NCBI GenBank assembly: GCA_018268895.1
Contig: JAFDVP010000012.1
Coordinates: forward strand, 124,001 to 188,000
Direction of reading: 5' to 3'
DNA length: 64,000 nucleotides
DNA from: Acidobacteriota bacterium
Lineage (GTDB): Bacteria; Acidobacteriota; Terriglobia; Terriglobales; Acidobacteriaceae
Under the pieces are notes generated by a model. That model had not been told where the DNA came from, searched no databases, and saw only the letters and a list, made by a program, of their open reading frames with translations. Positions within the stretch are counted from its first letter, which is position 1, and each line of letters begins with the position of its first letter. This document shows positions 46,243 to 54,383 of the stretch, piece by piece. Position numbers and translations under genes: made by a program.

Positions 46243-47280
46243 ATGATGATGAATCGAGACTGCTTCAACTTCCGGCTGCTGCGCCTGTTTCTGCTTGGGA
46301 CGCTGCTGTCTTCGACGAGCGGAGCCCAGCAGACGATCGGCACAGTCCAACTGCAGGATGCGACGGTGCAGGGAGCGCTTCGCGTTGCAAACGGCCACGC
46401 CATTCTTGAAGGTGCTTCAACGGTCATTGCAAAAGGTCTCCCGGTTACGGTGAGCCTGCGGCAAGGCGGCACGGTGCGCATATGCTCGACGAGCGGTCTG
46501 CATTTAAATGCCGGAAGGACAACGGCCGGCGAGACGCCATTGTTGCTGGCCCTCGACCGCGGCGCGGTGGAGATTGCGACTCGCGCCACGACGAACGACG
46601 TGGTGATGACGCCGGACCTGCGCTTCACGCTGAAGACGTCTGGAGTGCTCGACCTGCGGATGCGCGTCGCCCGCAACGGCGACACCTGCGTCGACAATCG
46701 CGGAGCGGCCGCGCCAACGCTGAATGTCGCCGACCAGTTTGGCGAGTCGAGCTACGAGCTGCACGCCGGACAACATGTTCTCTTCGAGCACGGCAGCCTG
46801 AAAGAAGTTGTCGACAACGAGAGCGAGCCGTGCGGATGCCCGCCTGAACCGGTCGTCTCGGTCGCAGATGCGGGTGTCAGTGGTGGGACTCCTGCAACTC
46901 CAGGAGCAGCGGTTGCCGAGAAGACTGCGGCGGAGCGGCATCCGTTTCCCGCAGCGGTGAGCGCGGGCCTCTCCCCCGCAAGCGCCCTGCCGCCATCGCC
47001 GCAGGGCCAGGTGCACGCACAGGTTTCGACGACGATGAGCTACGGCGCGACGGCGAACGGCGCCGCGACAGGTAACGATGGCGCGCCACCGGCCGTAGCT
47101 TCAAACACGGACGCTGCAACGGCCGCGACGGCGCAAGCCGCTCCTGCGGTGGCTGGCCGCAGCGAAGCTGACGCGAGTGGCGGGCGTGCGCAGGCACCTC
47201 CTCCGCCACCTGCACCTCCTCCGGGCAATGTTCTTCATTCCATCGGCCGGTTCTTCAAGAGGCTGTTCAGCGGCCACTGA
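46243..47280 (+). CDS. Secreted hypothetical protein with FecR-like beta region
   Basis: 345-residue exported protein: signal peptide (FNFRLLRLFLLGTLLSSTSGA), a beta-rich region (residues about 30-180) with a pattern reminiscent of FecR-like domains (VTVSLRQGGTVRIC, LLLALDRGAVEIATR), a disordered Ala/Gly/Pro-rich stretch of about 130 residues, and a short basic, amphipathic C-terminal helix (VLHSIGRFFKRLFSGH) that could contact membrane. I do not recognise a characterised family. Three ATGs in a row occur at the start; the first is used. It precedes efp but is separated by 134 bp. Confidence 0.72.
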   Translation: MMMNRDCFNFRLLRLFLLGTLLSSTSGAQQTIGTVQLQDATVQGALRVANGHAILEGASTVIAKGLPVTVSLRQGGTVRICSTSGLHLNAGRTTAGETPLLLALDRGAVEIATRATTNDVVMTPDLRFTLKTSGVLDLRMRVARNGDTCVDNRGAAAPTLNVADQFGESSYELHAGQHVLFEHGSLKEVVDNESEPCGCPPEPVVSVADAGVSGGTPATPGAAVAEKTAAERHPFPAAVSAGLSPASALPPSPQGQVHAQVSTTMSYGATANGAATGNDGAPPAVASNTDAATAATAQAAPAVAGRSEADASGGRAQAPPPPPAPPPGNVLHSIGRFFKRLFSGH

Positions 47281-47414
47281 CGCGGCCCCTCACGGCCTCG
47301 CTGCGTTACAATGGAGAGAGGTTCGGATGATCGGCAGCCATGCTGGCGTGCCGCCGGACACACTCTCAAAACAGGCTGAAATTCAGCACAGTTCAATAAG
47401 ATCAGGGGTTTTTT

Positions 47415-47975
47415 ATGTCGATTCCCGCCACACAGATGCGCCCGGGCATGGTTATCAAGTTCAAGGACGATCTCCACCTCGTCTTTTCGGTGGAGCACCG
47501 CACGCCGGGCAATCTCCGCGCCTTCATCCAGGCCAAGCTGCGCAACATCCGCACCGGCGCCATGTTCGTCGAGCGCTTCCGCTCGCCCGACCCGATCGAC
47601 CGCGTGGTGGTCGATGAAGTAAAGATGGAGTACCTGTACAACGACGGCGACGACTACTACTTCATGGACATGGAGACCTTCGAGCAGACGCACCTGAAGC
47701 GCGAGACGCTGGGCGACGCGGTCGACTACCTGCTGCCAAACCTGACCATCGCCGTCAGCTTCCACGACGGCAAGGCCGTCGGTATCGAGCTGCCGAACGT
47801 GGTCGAGATGACCGTCGTTGAGACGGAGCCTGGCATCAAGTCGGCCACTGCCTCTTCGGTCACCAAGCCTGCCAAGCTCGAGACGGGCCTCGTGGTGCAG
47901 GTCCCCCCGTTCATCAACGAGGGCGAGAAGATTCGCGTGGATACGGCTGAAGGCGCTTATATGAGCCGTGCGTAA
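47415..47975 (+). CDS. efp: Elongation factor P with Asn at the modification tip
   Basis: 186-residue translation factor that binds between the P and E sites and relieves stalling at polyproline. It has the KOW-like N-domain (IPATQMRPGMVIKFKDD), OB domains and the C-terminal GLVVQVPPFINEGEKIRVDT signature. In the tip loop, where Escherichia has KPGKGQAF with modified Lys34, this protein has TPGNLRAF, placing Asn33 at the tip; Arg35 is nearby. The usual Lys or Arg substrate of modifying enzymes is therefore missing. AGGGG lies 6 nt before the ATG. The next gene overlaps the stop by 8 nt. Confidence 0.94.
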   Translation: MSIPATQMRPGMVIKFKDDLHLVFSVEHRTPGNLRAFIQAKLRNIRTGAMFVERFRSPDPIDRVVVDEVKMEYLYNDGDDYYFMDMETFEQTHLKRETLGDAVDYLLPNLTIAVSFHDGKAVGIELPNVVEMTVVETEPGIKSATASSVTKPAKLETGLVVQVPPFINEGEKIRVDTAEGAYMSRA

Positions 47976-48528
47976 GATTGTGACCACAACTAATATTCAG
48001 ATTGATACTTCAGACGGCTTCGTCAATCTCAGAATACCTGTCCTCAATGCACAGCTATTCGGGAAAGGCGAAGCCTCTCTTCTCGCCTCAGGTTCGCTTC
48101 TCGGTCAAAGTGCAGCGATCGAGATTCATATCGAGCCGGGACTTAAGCCTAATAATGATCTCTTCAATGAGAAGATCCCTATTAACGCAGGGTTTGACGG
48201 TATTCAATTCCTCTTTCAAGGGAACCAGGGCCATCACTTCGCAGAAGGTTTCTTCGACCTTTATCAAATTTCAAGACGAGAACTTTCACTGCCTATCAAA
48301 ATGTCTTTTACAGCCGTCGCGCTGTATGGTGAACCTGCCAATATCGCCACTGAATTCGTAAAGTTCAAACTCTTTCACGACGAAGGAAGCACCGATGAAG
48401 AAGAGGGGCCTGACTACTTCGAGATGTTTCTAAACATTGACCTTCCCAGTGGCTACATTGAACTTAATGAAAAAGACACCGAGTTTCGATCTGGTGTGCT
48501 GTTCTCATTAGCCTCTCAATTCATGTAA
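47968..48528 (+). CDS. Hypothetical protein overlapping efp, atypical composition
   Basis: 186-residue soluble protein with no signal peptide or motif I recognise; sections such as GFVNLRIPVLNAQLFG and FAEGFFDLYQISRREL suggest a beta-rich globular domain, with an acidic C-terminal segment (GSTDEEEGPDYFEMF). The region is clearly richer in A and T than efp or acyP, consistent with acquisition. The frame starts at GTG 47968, overlapping efp by 8 nt; GTG 47980 is an alternative. It may be an immunity-type or accessory gene, but that is only a guess from composition. Confidence 0.6.
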   Translation: MRKIVTTTNIQIDTSDGFVNLRIPVLNAQLFGKGEASLLASGSLLGQSAAIEIHIEPGLKPNNDLFNEKIPINAGFDGIQFLFQGNQGHHFAEGFFDLYQISRRELSLPIKMSFTAVALYGEPANIATEFVKFKLFHDEGSTDEEEGPDYFEMFLNIDLPSGYIELNEKDTEFRSGVLFSLASQFM

Positions 48529-48578
48529 TTTGGCGTACCCTTGCACGCTGGCTCTTTGCTCTGCGAAACTGAAGCTCA

Positions 48579-48860
48579 ATGGTTCGTTATTTCCTCGTCA
48601 AAGGCCGTGTACAGGGCGTCGGGTTTCGCTGGTTCGTTCATCGCGAGGCCGCGGAGCTTGGTCTGCGTGGCTGGGTGCGCAACACCGATGCGGGGCACGT
48701 TGAGGTTGTGGCTTCGGGCAAGCCGGAGCTGCTGGCCGAGTTGAAGGATGCCTTGAAGAAGGGCTCGCGCGGAAGCCGCGTCGACGCCGTCGTTGAAGAA
48801 GAGTTGGCCGAATGCGAAGATGTGAAGCTCGGACCGTTTGTGATTGAAGGAGCCTGGTAA
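48579..48860 (+). CDS. acyP: Acylphosphatase
   Basis: 93-residue enzyme that hydrolyses acyl phosphates such as acetyl phosphate or 1,3-bisphosphoglycerate. The whole family pattern is present: GRVQGVGFRWFV, with the phosphate-binding loop and catalytic Arg, and GLRGWVRNTDAGHVEVVASG with the catalytic Asn. Its ribosome-binding site is weak. The adenine phosphoribosyltransferase gene starts 6 bp after the stop, so the two are likely co-transcribed. Confidence 0.93.
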   Translation: MVRYFLVKGRVQGVGFRWFVHREAAELGLRGWVRNTDAGHVEVVASGKPELLAELKDALKKGSRGSRVDAVVEEELAECEDVKLGPFVIEGAW

Positions 48861-48866
48861 GAGAAG

Positions 48867-49412
48867 ATGCCGAATGCGAATCTGATTAATTGCGAGCCTT
48901 TGAAGGAACTGGTACGGACCGTTCCCGACTTCCCCAAGCCGGGGATTCTCTTCTACGACATTACGACCCTGCTGAAGGACAAGACCGGCTTCGCGCAGTT
49001 GATCGACGCCTTCGCCGCCTACTACATCGGCAAGGAGATCGACCTGGTGCTCGGCATCGAGGCGCGCGGCTTTATCTTCGGACCCGCGCTGGCCTATCGC
49101 CTCAATGCGGGCTTCGTTCCTGTTCGTAAGCCGAAGAAGCTTCCCGCCAAGACGGCGAAGGTCAGCTACGACCTCGAGTATGGCACGGACTCGCTTGAGA
49201 TCCATCTCGACGCGATCAAGCCGGGCCAGCGCGTGGTGATCGTCGACGACCTGCTGGCGACCGGCGGCACGATGCAGGCCACGGTGCAGCTTGTGCGCCA
49301 GATGGGCGGCGAGATCGCGGGCATCGGCTTCGCCATCGAGCTGGACTTCCTCAAGGGACGCCAGAAGTTCCCCGAGTACGACGTGCTGAGCCTGCTGCAC
49401 TACGACGAATAA
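48867..49412 (+). CDS. apt: Adenine phosphoribosyltransferase
   Basis: 181-residue purine-salvage enzyme making AMP from adenine and phosphoribosyl pyrophosphate. It has the N-terminal [15 protein letters not shown] motif, [14 protein letters not shown], and the phosphoribosyl-binding loop [14 protein letters not shown]. The length is typical. The gene starts 6 bp after acyP and ends at a strong terminator 26 bp downstream, closing a short transcription unit. Confidence 0.96.
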   Translation: MPNANLINCEPLKELVRTVPDFPKPGILFYDITTLLKDKTGFAQLIDAFAAYYIGKEIDLVLGIEARGFIFGPALAYRLNAGFVPVRKPKKLPAKTAKVSYDLEYGTDSLEIHLDAIKPGQRVVIVDDLLATGGTMQATVQLVRQMGGEIAGIGFAIELDFLKGRQKFPEYDVLSLLHYDE

Positions 49413-49438
49413 CGAGCGAAAGACGCGATCCGCAAGAC

Positions 49439-49473
49439 TGAAGCGAGAGATGATCTCTCGCTTCACTTTTTTT
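49439..49473 (+). terminator. Rho-independent terminator of apt
   Basis: A perfect 12-bp stem (49439-49450 with 49454-49465, loop TGA) followed by C and seven T residues. It ends the acyP-apt unit before adh. Confidence 0.92.
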
Positions 49474-49547
49474 GCGCGTGCGGGTTCTGTGTCTTTCGGG
49501 CGCAGGACGCATCCAATCAGTATCCCTACAGGAGATGGAGAACTTCG

Positions 49548-50588
49548 ATGATTGCTACCAAAGGTTATGCTGCGCAGTCGGCGACCACGCCGGTTGCTCC
49601 CTTCAACTATGAGCACCGCGAGCCGGGCGAGAACGACGTTCTGATCGACATTCAGTTTTGCGGCATCTGCCACTCCGACATTCACCAGGCGCGCAACGAG
49701 TGGGGCAACGCGCTCTATCCGATGGTGCCGGGGCACGAGGTCGTCGGCACGGTTTCGCGCGTGGGCGCGAAGGTGAAGAAGTTCAAGGTTGGCGATATCG
49801 CCGCGATCGGCTGCATGGTCGACTCGTGTCGCAAGTGCAACTCGTGCAAGGACGGCGAAGAGCAGTACTGCGAGCGCGGACAGACCGTTTATACCTACAA
49901 CTCAAAGGGCAAGGACGGCAAGTTAACCTGGGGTGGCTACGGCAACCACATCGTGTGCGACGAGGCGTTTGTGCTGTCGGTGCCGAAGAACCTCGACCCA
50001 GCCGCGTCCGCGCCGCTGCTGTGCGCGGGCATCACGACCTACTCGCCGCTGAAGCACTGGAACGCTGGCCCGGGGAAAAAAGTCGGCATCGTCGGACTGG
50101 GCGGGCTTGGCCACATGGGGCTGAAGTTCTCGCATGCCTTCGGTGCGCACACGGTCCTGTTCACGACATCCGCCTCGAAGATTGACGACGCCAAGAAGCT
50201 AGGCGCTGATGAGGTGATTCTTACGAAGGAGAAGGATTGGGCCGCCAAGCATGCAGGAAGCTTCGACTTCATCCTCGACTGCGTCTCCGCCGACCACGAC
50301 CTGAACACCTACCTCTCGCTGCTGAAGCGCAACGGCACGCTCTGCCTGGTGGGCGCTCCGGAGAAGCCTGCGGCGGTTAGCGCCTTCTCGGTGCTCGGAC
50401 GGAAGCAGCTCTCAGGTTCGATGATCGGGGGCATCCGCGAGACACAGGAGATGCTGGACTTCTGCGGCAAACACAACATCGTCTCGGACATCGAGATGAC
50501 CAGCTACGACAAGGTGAACGAGGCCTGGGAGCGCGTCATCAAGGGCGATGTGAAGTACAGGTTCGTGCTGGACACGAAGACGCTTTAA
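49548..50588 (+). CDS. Zinc-dependent NAD(P) alcohol dehydrogenase
   Basis: 346-residue medium-chain dehydrogenase of the cinnamyl alcohol/YahK-like group, interconverting aldehydes and primary alcohols. It binds the catalytic zinc through CGICHSDIH, GHE and Cys further on; the structural zinc through the four cysteines in CRKCNSCKDGEEQYC; and the cofactor through GIVGLGGLGHMGLKF. The substrate is not evident; these enzymes usually have broad specificity and prefer NADPH. GGAG sites lie upstream of the ATG. It stands alone, after a terminator and before a repeat-rich stretch. Confidence 0.93.
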   Translation: MIATKGYAAQSATTPVAPFNYEHREPGENDVLIDIQFCGICHSDIHQARNEWGNALYPMVPGHEVVGTVSRVGAKVKKFKVGDIAAIGCMVDSCRKCNSCKDGEEQYCERGQTVYTYNSKGKDGKLTWGGYGNHIVCDEAFVLSVPKNLDPAASAPLLCAGITTYSPLKHWNAGPGKKVGIVGLGGLGHMGLKFSHAFGAHTVLFTTSASKIDDAKKLGADEVILTKEKDWAAKHAGSFDFILDCVSADHDLNTYLSLLKRNGTLCLVGAPEKPAAVSAFSVLGRKQLSGSMIGGIRETQEMLDFCGKHNIVSDIEMTSYDKVNEAWERVIKGDVKYRFVLDTKTL

Positions 50589-50653
50589 GTGCGGATGCAG
50601 GCGATCAGGGGTGAGCGATCACCCCTCGCGCCGTCATGAGCGAGTTCCCCTGG

Positions 50654-50685
50654 CGTCGTCATTCTGAGCGAAGCGAAGAATCTCA
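50654..50685. repeat. Dispersed repeat copy, inverted relative to the next
   Basis: GTCGTCATTCTGAGCGAAGC followed by GAAGAATCTCA. It is the reverse complement, with a few mismatches, of the copy at 50772-50804. Together they could fold into a long stem with a loop of about 85 nt downstream of the alcohol dehydrogenase gene. Confidence 0.65.
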
Positions 50686-50771
50686 GTAGTCCGCCATTTC
50701 GAACGACGACAGCGGTTTCATATTCGTGGAGCGCTTTTCCAAGCGAGGATTCGTGCAGCCACGAGCAAAAT

Positions 50772-50804
50772 ACAGGGATTCTTCGCTGCGTTCAGAATGA
50801 CGGC
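50772..50804. repeat. Dispersed repeat copy, partner of the one at 50654
   Basis: ACAGGGATTCTTCGCTGCGT followed by TCAGAATGACGGC. It is close to the end of the leftward gene at 50840. Confidence 0.65.
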
Positions 50805-50839
50805 AGAAAATGAAGCTGCTGAGGGAACGCTTGCGGACC

Positions 50840-51103
50840 TCATGCGGCCTCGGAGATGCGTAGCTGCTCTCCGGGGCCGAGGTAGCTTTTGCGCTGGAAC
50901 CAGTCCTGCATGGCATCCTGGAGCCGGTTGAGTGGCACGCGGTTGCCTGCTTCGAGCATGCCGTCGGCGATGGGAAGCGTGTCGTCGAAGATGGCGTCGT
51001 TGGTGAAGTTGCGCATGCTGAAGCTGTCGAGCCACTTGATGGGGCACGCGTGCGCGACGCCCTGGGCGTCGATGCGTTCGATTTGCAGCTTGCGGGCGAA
51101 CAT
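50840..51103 (-). CDS. Small conserved hypothetical protein
   Basis: 87-residue soluble protein starting MFARKLQIERIDAQGVAHAC, with WLDSFSMRNFTNDAIFDDT and a C-terminal FQRKSYLGPGEQLRI. I do not recognise the family. It starts 15 bp after the lactonase stop and so is probably the last gene of a three-gene leftward unit. Composition and codon use look like the neighbours, which argues for a real gene rather than a shadow. Confidence 0.62.
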   Translation of the reverse strand: MFARKLQIERIDAQGVAHACPIKWLDSFSMRNFTNDAIFDDTLPIADGMLEAGNRVPLNRLQDAMQDWFQRKSYLGPGEQLRISEAA

Positions 51104-51118
51104 GGCGTGATCCGAGCT

Positions 51119-52324
51119 TCAGGCGAAGAGCAGGTACATGGGCGAGTCGACCGCGACGGTTTGCGTTGGGCCGGTAAGTTTGCCAGTGCCCTGGTCGCGG
51201 CGAAAGACGGTTACGGAAGCCGAGTCCTGATTGCCGCAGAGCACCCACTGGAAGGTGGGGTCGAAGGTAAAGTGTCGAGGAGTCCTGCCTCCCGAGGAGA
51301 TGCGCTGCACCTCCTTGAGCGCGCCGTCGTCGCCGATGGCAAAGACAACGAGCGTGTCTTCGCCGCGGTTGCTGGCGTAGAGGAAGTTACCGTCGGGCGA
51401 GATCATCACCTCGGAGGCGGTGTTCTTCGCGGCCAGAAAACCGGGAGCGAGCGTGCTGACCGTTGTGCTGGCGTTGACGAGCAGTCCCTTCGGGCTTGAG
51501 CCTCCGTGAGTCGTCGTCCAGAGGAAGCGGTCGAGCGTGGAGTCGAGCTCATTGATCAGATAGATCCAGCGGCCGTTGGGGTGAAAGGCGATATGGCGCG
51601 GGCCTGAGCCGGCGCGCGTACTGGTGAGCAGAGGAGTCGACGGTGTGAGTTTTGCCGTGGAGGGATCGATGCTGTAGACCGAGAGAGCGTCGTTGCCGAG
51701 GTCGTTGACGATGAGGAATCGGTCGTCGGGCGAGATGAAGACCGAGTGCGGGTGGGGCTGATCCTGCCGAACCGGGACCGGGCCTTTGTGACCGAATTTT
51801 GGCTCGCGGTAGTTGAAGGTATCGACGGGGTTTGAGAGCGTCCCGTCGGGCTTGATGCTGTAGGAGGCGATGGTCGCCCCCCAGTAGTTTGCGACAAAGG
51901 CGGCCTTGCCGGTCGAGTCAACCGAGATGTAACAGGGCCCGGCTCCGGCGGAGGAGACCTTCGCCTTCTGCGTGAGCGCGCCGGTTCTGCCGTCGAGCTG
52001 GAAGGCAGTCACGGTTGCGTCGGGACTTTTGACGGCGTTGACGGCATAGAGCATACGGCGGCCTTCTCGCATCGGCGTCACCGCGAGGAAGGATGGCCGC
52101 GGCGTCTCGGCTGCGAGAGTAGGTGTGCTGAGCTTGCCGGTGGCTGGGTCGAAGCTCCCCTGATAGATGCCTTTGCCGGCTCCGCTCGACGTGTCGGCAC
52201 CGATATAAAGGCGGACGGGAGCGGGCGGCGCCGGCTTCTTCTTCCGGAACGGTGAGACGAGATCCTGGGCCGAAGCCGCGTATGCGGGCAGAAGAAGAAG
52301 AAGAAACCGGCGGCGAGTCGTCAT
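51119..52324 (-). CDS. Secreted lactonase-family seven-bladed beta-propeller
   Basis: 401-residue protein of the Pgl/YkgB-type lactonase family (6-phosphogluconolactonase or muconate-lactonising fold). After a signal peptide (MTTRRRFLLLLLPAYAASAQ) come repeated blades with the family pattern, for example HPHSVFISPDDRFLIVNDLG, GPRHIAFHPNGRWIYLINE and TASEVMISPDGNFLYASNRG. Export is unusual for a pentose-phosphate enzyme, so it more likely acts on an extracytoplasmic lactone or is a structural propeller. It lies 6 bp after the upstream small gene's stop and 15 bp before the next, in one leftward unit. Confidence 0.87.
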   Translation of the reverse strand: MTTRRRFLLLLLPAYAASAQDLVSPFRKKKPAPPAPVRLYIGADTSSGAGKGIYQGSFDPATGKLSTPTLAAETPRPSFLAVTPMREGRRMLYAVNAVKSPDATVTAFQLDGRTGALTQKAKVSSAGAGPCYISVDSTGKAAFVANYWGATIASYSIKPDGTLSNPVDTFNYREPKFGHKGPVPVRQDQPHPHSVFISPDDRFLIVNDLGNDALSVYSIDPSTAKLTPSTPLLTSTRAGSGPRHIAFHPNGRWIYLINELDSTLDRFLWTTTHGGSSPKGLLVNASTTVSTLAPGFLAAKNTASEVMISPDGNFLYASNRGEDTLVVFAIGDDGALKEVQRISSGGRTPRHFTFDPTFQWVLCGNQDSASVTVFRRDQGTGKLTGPTQTVAVDSPMYLLFA

Positions 52325-52330
52325 GACTGA

Positions 52331-52762
52331 TTAGATCGACTCGCCCGGTAGATGGATTCCCATTTCGTCTTCAGGTCGGATGTTTTCGTTGATGACGGGC
52401 AGGCTGGGCAGGTTCATCGTGCTACCAGCCTCCCGCACGACGGCGTCGGCGTGGGCAAGAACCTCGTCGACGGTCATGGTGTACATCTCGCGGCCGTTGT
52501 CGTAGCCGGACTCGACGGCATGTTTGAGGTAGCGCCCCGCGATCTGCGCAGCGAGATAGTCGGTGATGACCTTGCCGGTGCGGTGCTTCATCTCCACCCA
52601 TGCCAGGTTCGGCAGGGCGATCCAGACGGTGCGCCCGTTGACGGTGAAGCGGATGTCGGTGGCGTCGGCGTGGCGTGTGGCGATGGCAACGACGGTCCCC
52701 TTCCAGGAGCAGCGGAGCTGCTCGCCGGTCCAGCGGTCGGTCACTAGGAAGTCTTCGTACAT
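52331..52762 (-). CDS. Conserved hypothetical protein
   Basis: 143-residue soluble protein without signal or known motif. It reads MYEDFLVTDRWTGEQLRCSW, followed by beta-like segments (GTVVAIATRHADATDIRF, RTVWIALPNLAWVEMKHRTG) and a helical second half. No family recognised. It is the first gene of the leftward unit with the lactonase-family gene, which starts 6 bp after its stop. No ribosome-binding site is visible before the ATG. Confidence 0.66.
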   Translation of the reverse strand: MYEDFLVTDRWTGEQLRCSWKGTVVAIATRHADATDIRFTVNGRTVWIALPNLAWVEMKHRTGKVITDYLAAQIAGRYLKHAVESGYDNGREMYTMTVDEVLAHADAVVREAGSTMNLPSLPVINENIRPEDEMGIHLPGESI

Positions 52763-52870
52763 ACGTAAATTTTAGCGCAGAGGGGGATGGCATTACCTCT
52801 CTCCCTGCTTTCGCACAACAATCTTCGCTATCAACCCTTGGCGGCACGAGCAAAATGCGCCGAGGGGAGT

Positions 52871-54355
52871 TCAGGGCGCAGCCGGGGAAACCTCCGATGG
52901 CGGCGGGGCTTCCGTTTGCTGAAAGAGGCTGGCCGCCACGGGGAACTCGAGCCGAAAGCGCGTGCTGATGTTCTGGTCGAGGTTACCGCTCTCGACGGAG
53001 ATGCTTCCACCGTTCTTCTCGACAAGTTCTTTGGTCACCCAGAGCCCGATGCCGGTACCGACGTCAGCCTTGGTGCTGAAGAAGGCGTCGAAGATGCGGG
53101 TCTGATCGGCGGTTTCGATGCCCGTGCCGTTGTCTTCGACGAGAACAACGGCGCGATTTTCGCGATAGCCGGTATGCAGGCGCAGCAGGGGTTTGTCGCC
53201 GCGGAAGGCATCGATGGCGTTGGCGATGAGGTTGATGAGGACCTGCCGCAGCTCGTGCGGCGCGATCTCGATCTCGACGCCCGGGGTGTAAAAACGCTCG
53301 ACGGCGATGTTCAGCAGGTCGCAGCGGCGCTGATAGATGCTGAGCACGGCATCGAGCACCTCGGCCACCTTGACAGGGGCGCGAACGCTGGCCGAACGCG
53401 CGAAGGTAAGGGTGAGGCGCGTGATATTGGCCAGACGCGCAATCTCCTCTTCGGCGAGGGTGACATAGGAGCGCGTGGCGTCGCTGAGAGTCTCATCGGA
53501 GTCGATGAGATAGAGGAGGTTGGTGACGGACTCCAGCGGATTGTTGACCTCATGGGCGACGGTAGAGGCGAGGCGGCCCATGGCTGCGAGCTTTTCCGAG
53601 CGGATGAGCGCGGTCTCGACAACCTTGCGGCGGGTAACGTCGAAGGTTGCTCCACGCCAGAGATGGTGCGAGCCGGGAACCTTGCTGCCGCGCGCTTCAA
53701 GCCAATGAATGTCGCCGTTGGGCCACAGGACGCGATATTCGGCGCGCAGAGGCTGCCCGGTGTTGACGGCGGTTTCGATGGATTCGCGGAAGCGCTCGCG
53801 GTCTTCGGGAAGGATAAAGTCCAGAGGCAGGGCTTTGTTGTCGAGATCGACGAAGGGCCGGCCGAAGACGCGGGTGGAACCGGGGTCCCAGAAGGTCTCC
53901 ATGGTATCGGCATTGAAGAGCCATGTGCCGAGATCGCTGCCCTGCTGTGCGAGGGTGAGGGCCTCAGTGCGTTCCTGAAGCGATTCGAGCGTGGCGCGCA
54001 GTTTGTTCTCGGCGGAGCGCTGTTTCCAACTGAGGAAGGTGAGAAAGAAGGCGCCCGCAAGAAGAGTTGCCGTGCGCTCGATCTGTCCGATGCTGAAGTT
54101 GAACTGCTGGCGCAGAGGATTGAACGGCAGGCTGTAGGCAGCAACCGAGGTCAGGATGGAGACCAGCGCCGGACCCGGGCCGGCGAGCGCGCCGAGGCCA
54201 GCGATGACGCTGAAGTTCAGGGCGAAGGGGATGCTGTGCAACTCAGGCGTGCGCACGGTGATCCATGCCGAGAGAAGAGGAAACACCACGGCGCAGGCGT
54301 ACCAGACCATCTGGTACTTCGCTGAGCGCTCTGCGGTGGCATTCTTGCGGGCCAA
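52871..54355 (-). CDS. Membrane PAS-domain sensor histidine kinase
   Basis: 494-residue kinase with about four N-terminal membrane helices (MVWYACAVVFPLLSAWITV onward), a coiled linker (LRATLESLQERTEALTLA), a PAS domain (about residues 125-235, ending GATFDVTRRK), a HisKA domain with the phospho-histidine in STVAHEVNNPLESV, and an ATPase domain (NLIANAIDAF, VEDNGTGIE, GTGIGLWVTKELVEKNGG). No response regulator is adjacent. The TTG at 54355 was chosen because GGAG lies 8 nt upstream; a TTG at 54394 is farther out and ATG 54310 farther in. It follows glmM by 28 bp, so it belongs to the xseA-glmM chain. Confidence 0.87.
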   Translation of the reverse strand: MARKNATAERSAKYQMVWYACAVVFPLLSAWITVRTPELHSIPFALNFSVIAGLGALAGPGPALVSILTSVAAYSLPFNPLRQQFNFSIGQIERTATLLAGAFFLTFLSWKQRSAENKLRATLESLQERTEALTLAQQGSDLGTWLFNADTMETFWDPGSTRVFGRPFVDLDNKALPLDFILPEDRERFRESIETAVNTGQPLRAEYRVLWPNGDIHWLEARGSKVPGSHHLWRGATFDVTRRKVVETALIRSEKLAAMGRLASTVAHEVNNPLESVTNLLYLIDSDETLSDATRSYVTLAEEEIARLANITRLTLTFARSASVRAPVKVAEVLDAVLSIYQRRCDLLNIAVERFYTPGVEIEIAPHELRQVLINLIANAIDAFRGDKPLLRLHTGYRENRAVVLVEDNGTGIETADQTRIFDAFFSTKADVGTGIGLWVTKELVEKNGGSISVESGNLDQNISTRFRLEFPVAASLFQQTEAPPPSEVSPAAP

Positions 54356-54383
54356 CCCTTTCTCTCCTTTTCGATAAGGGTAA

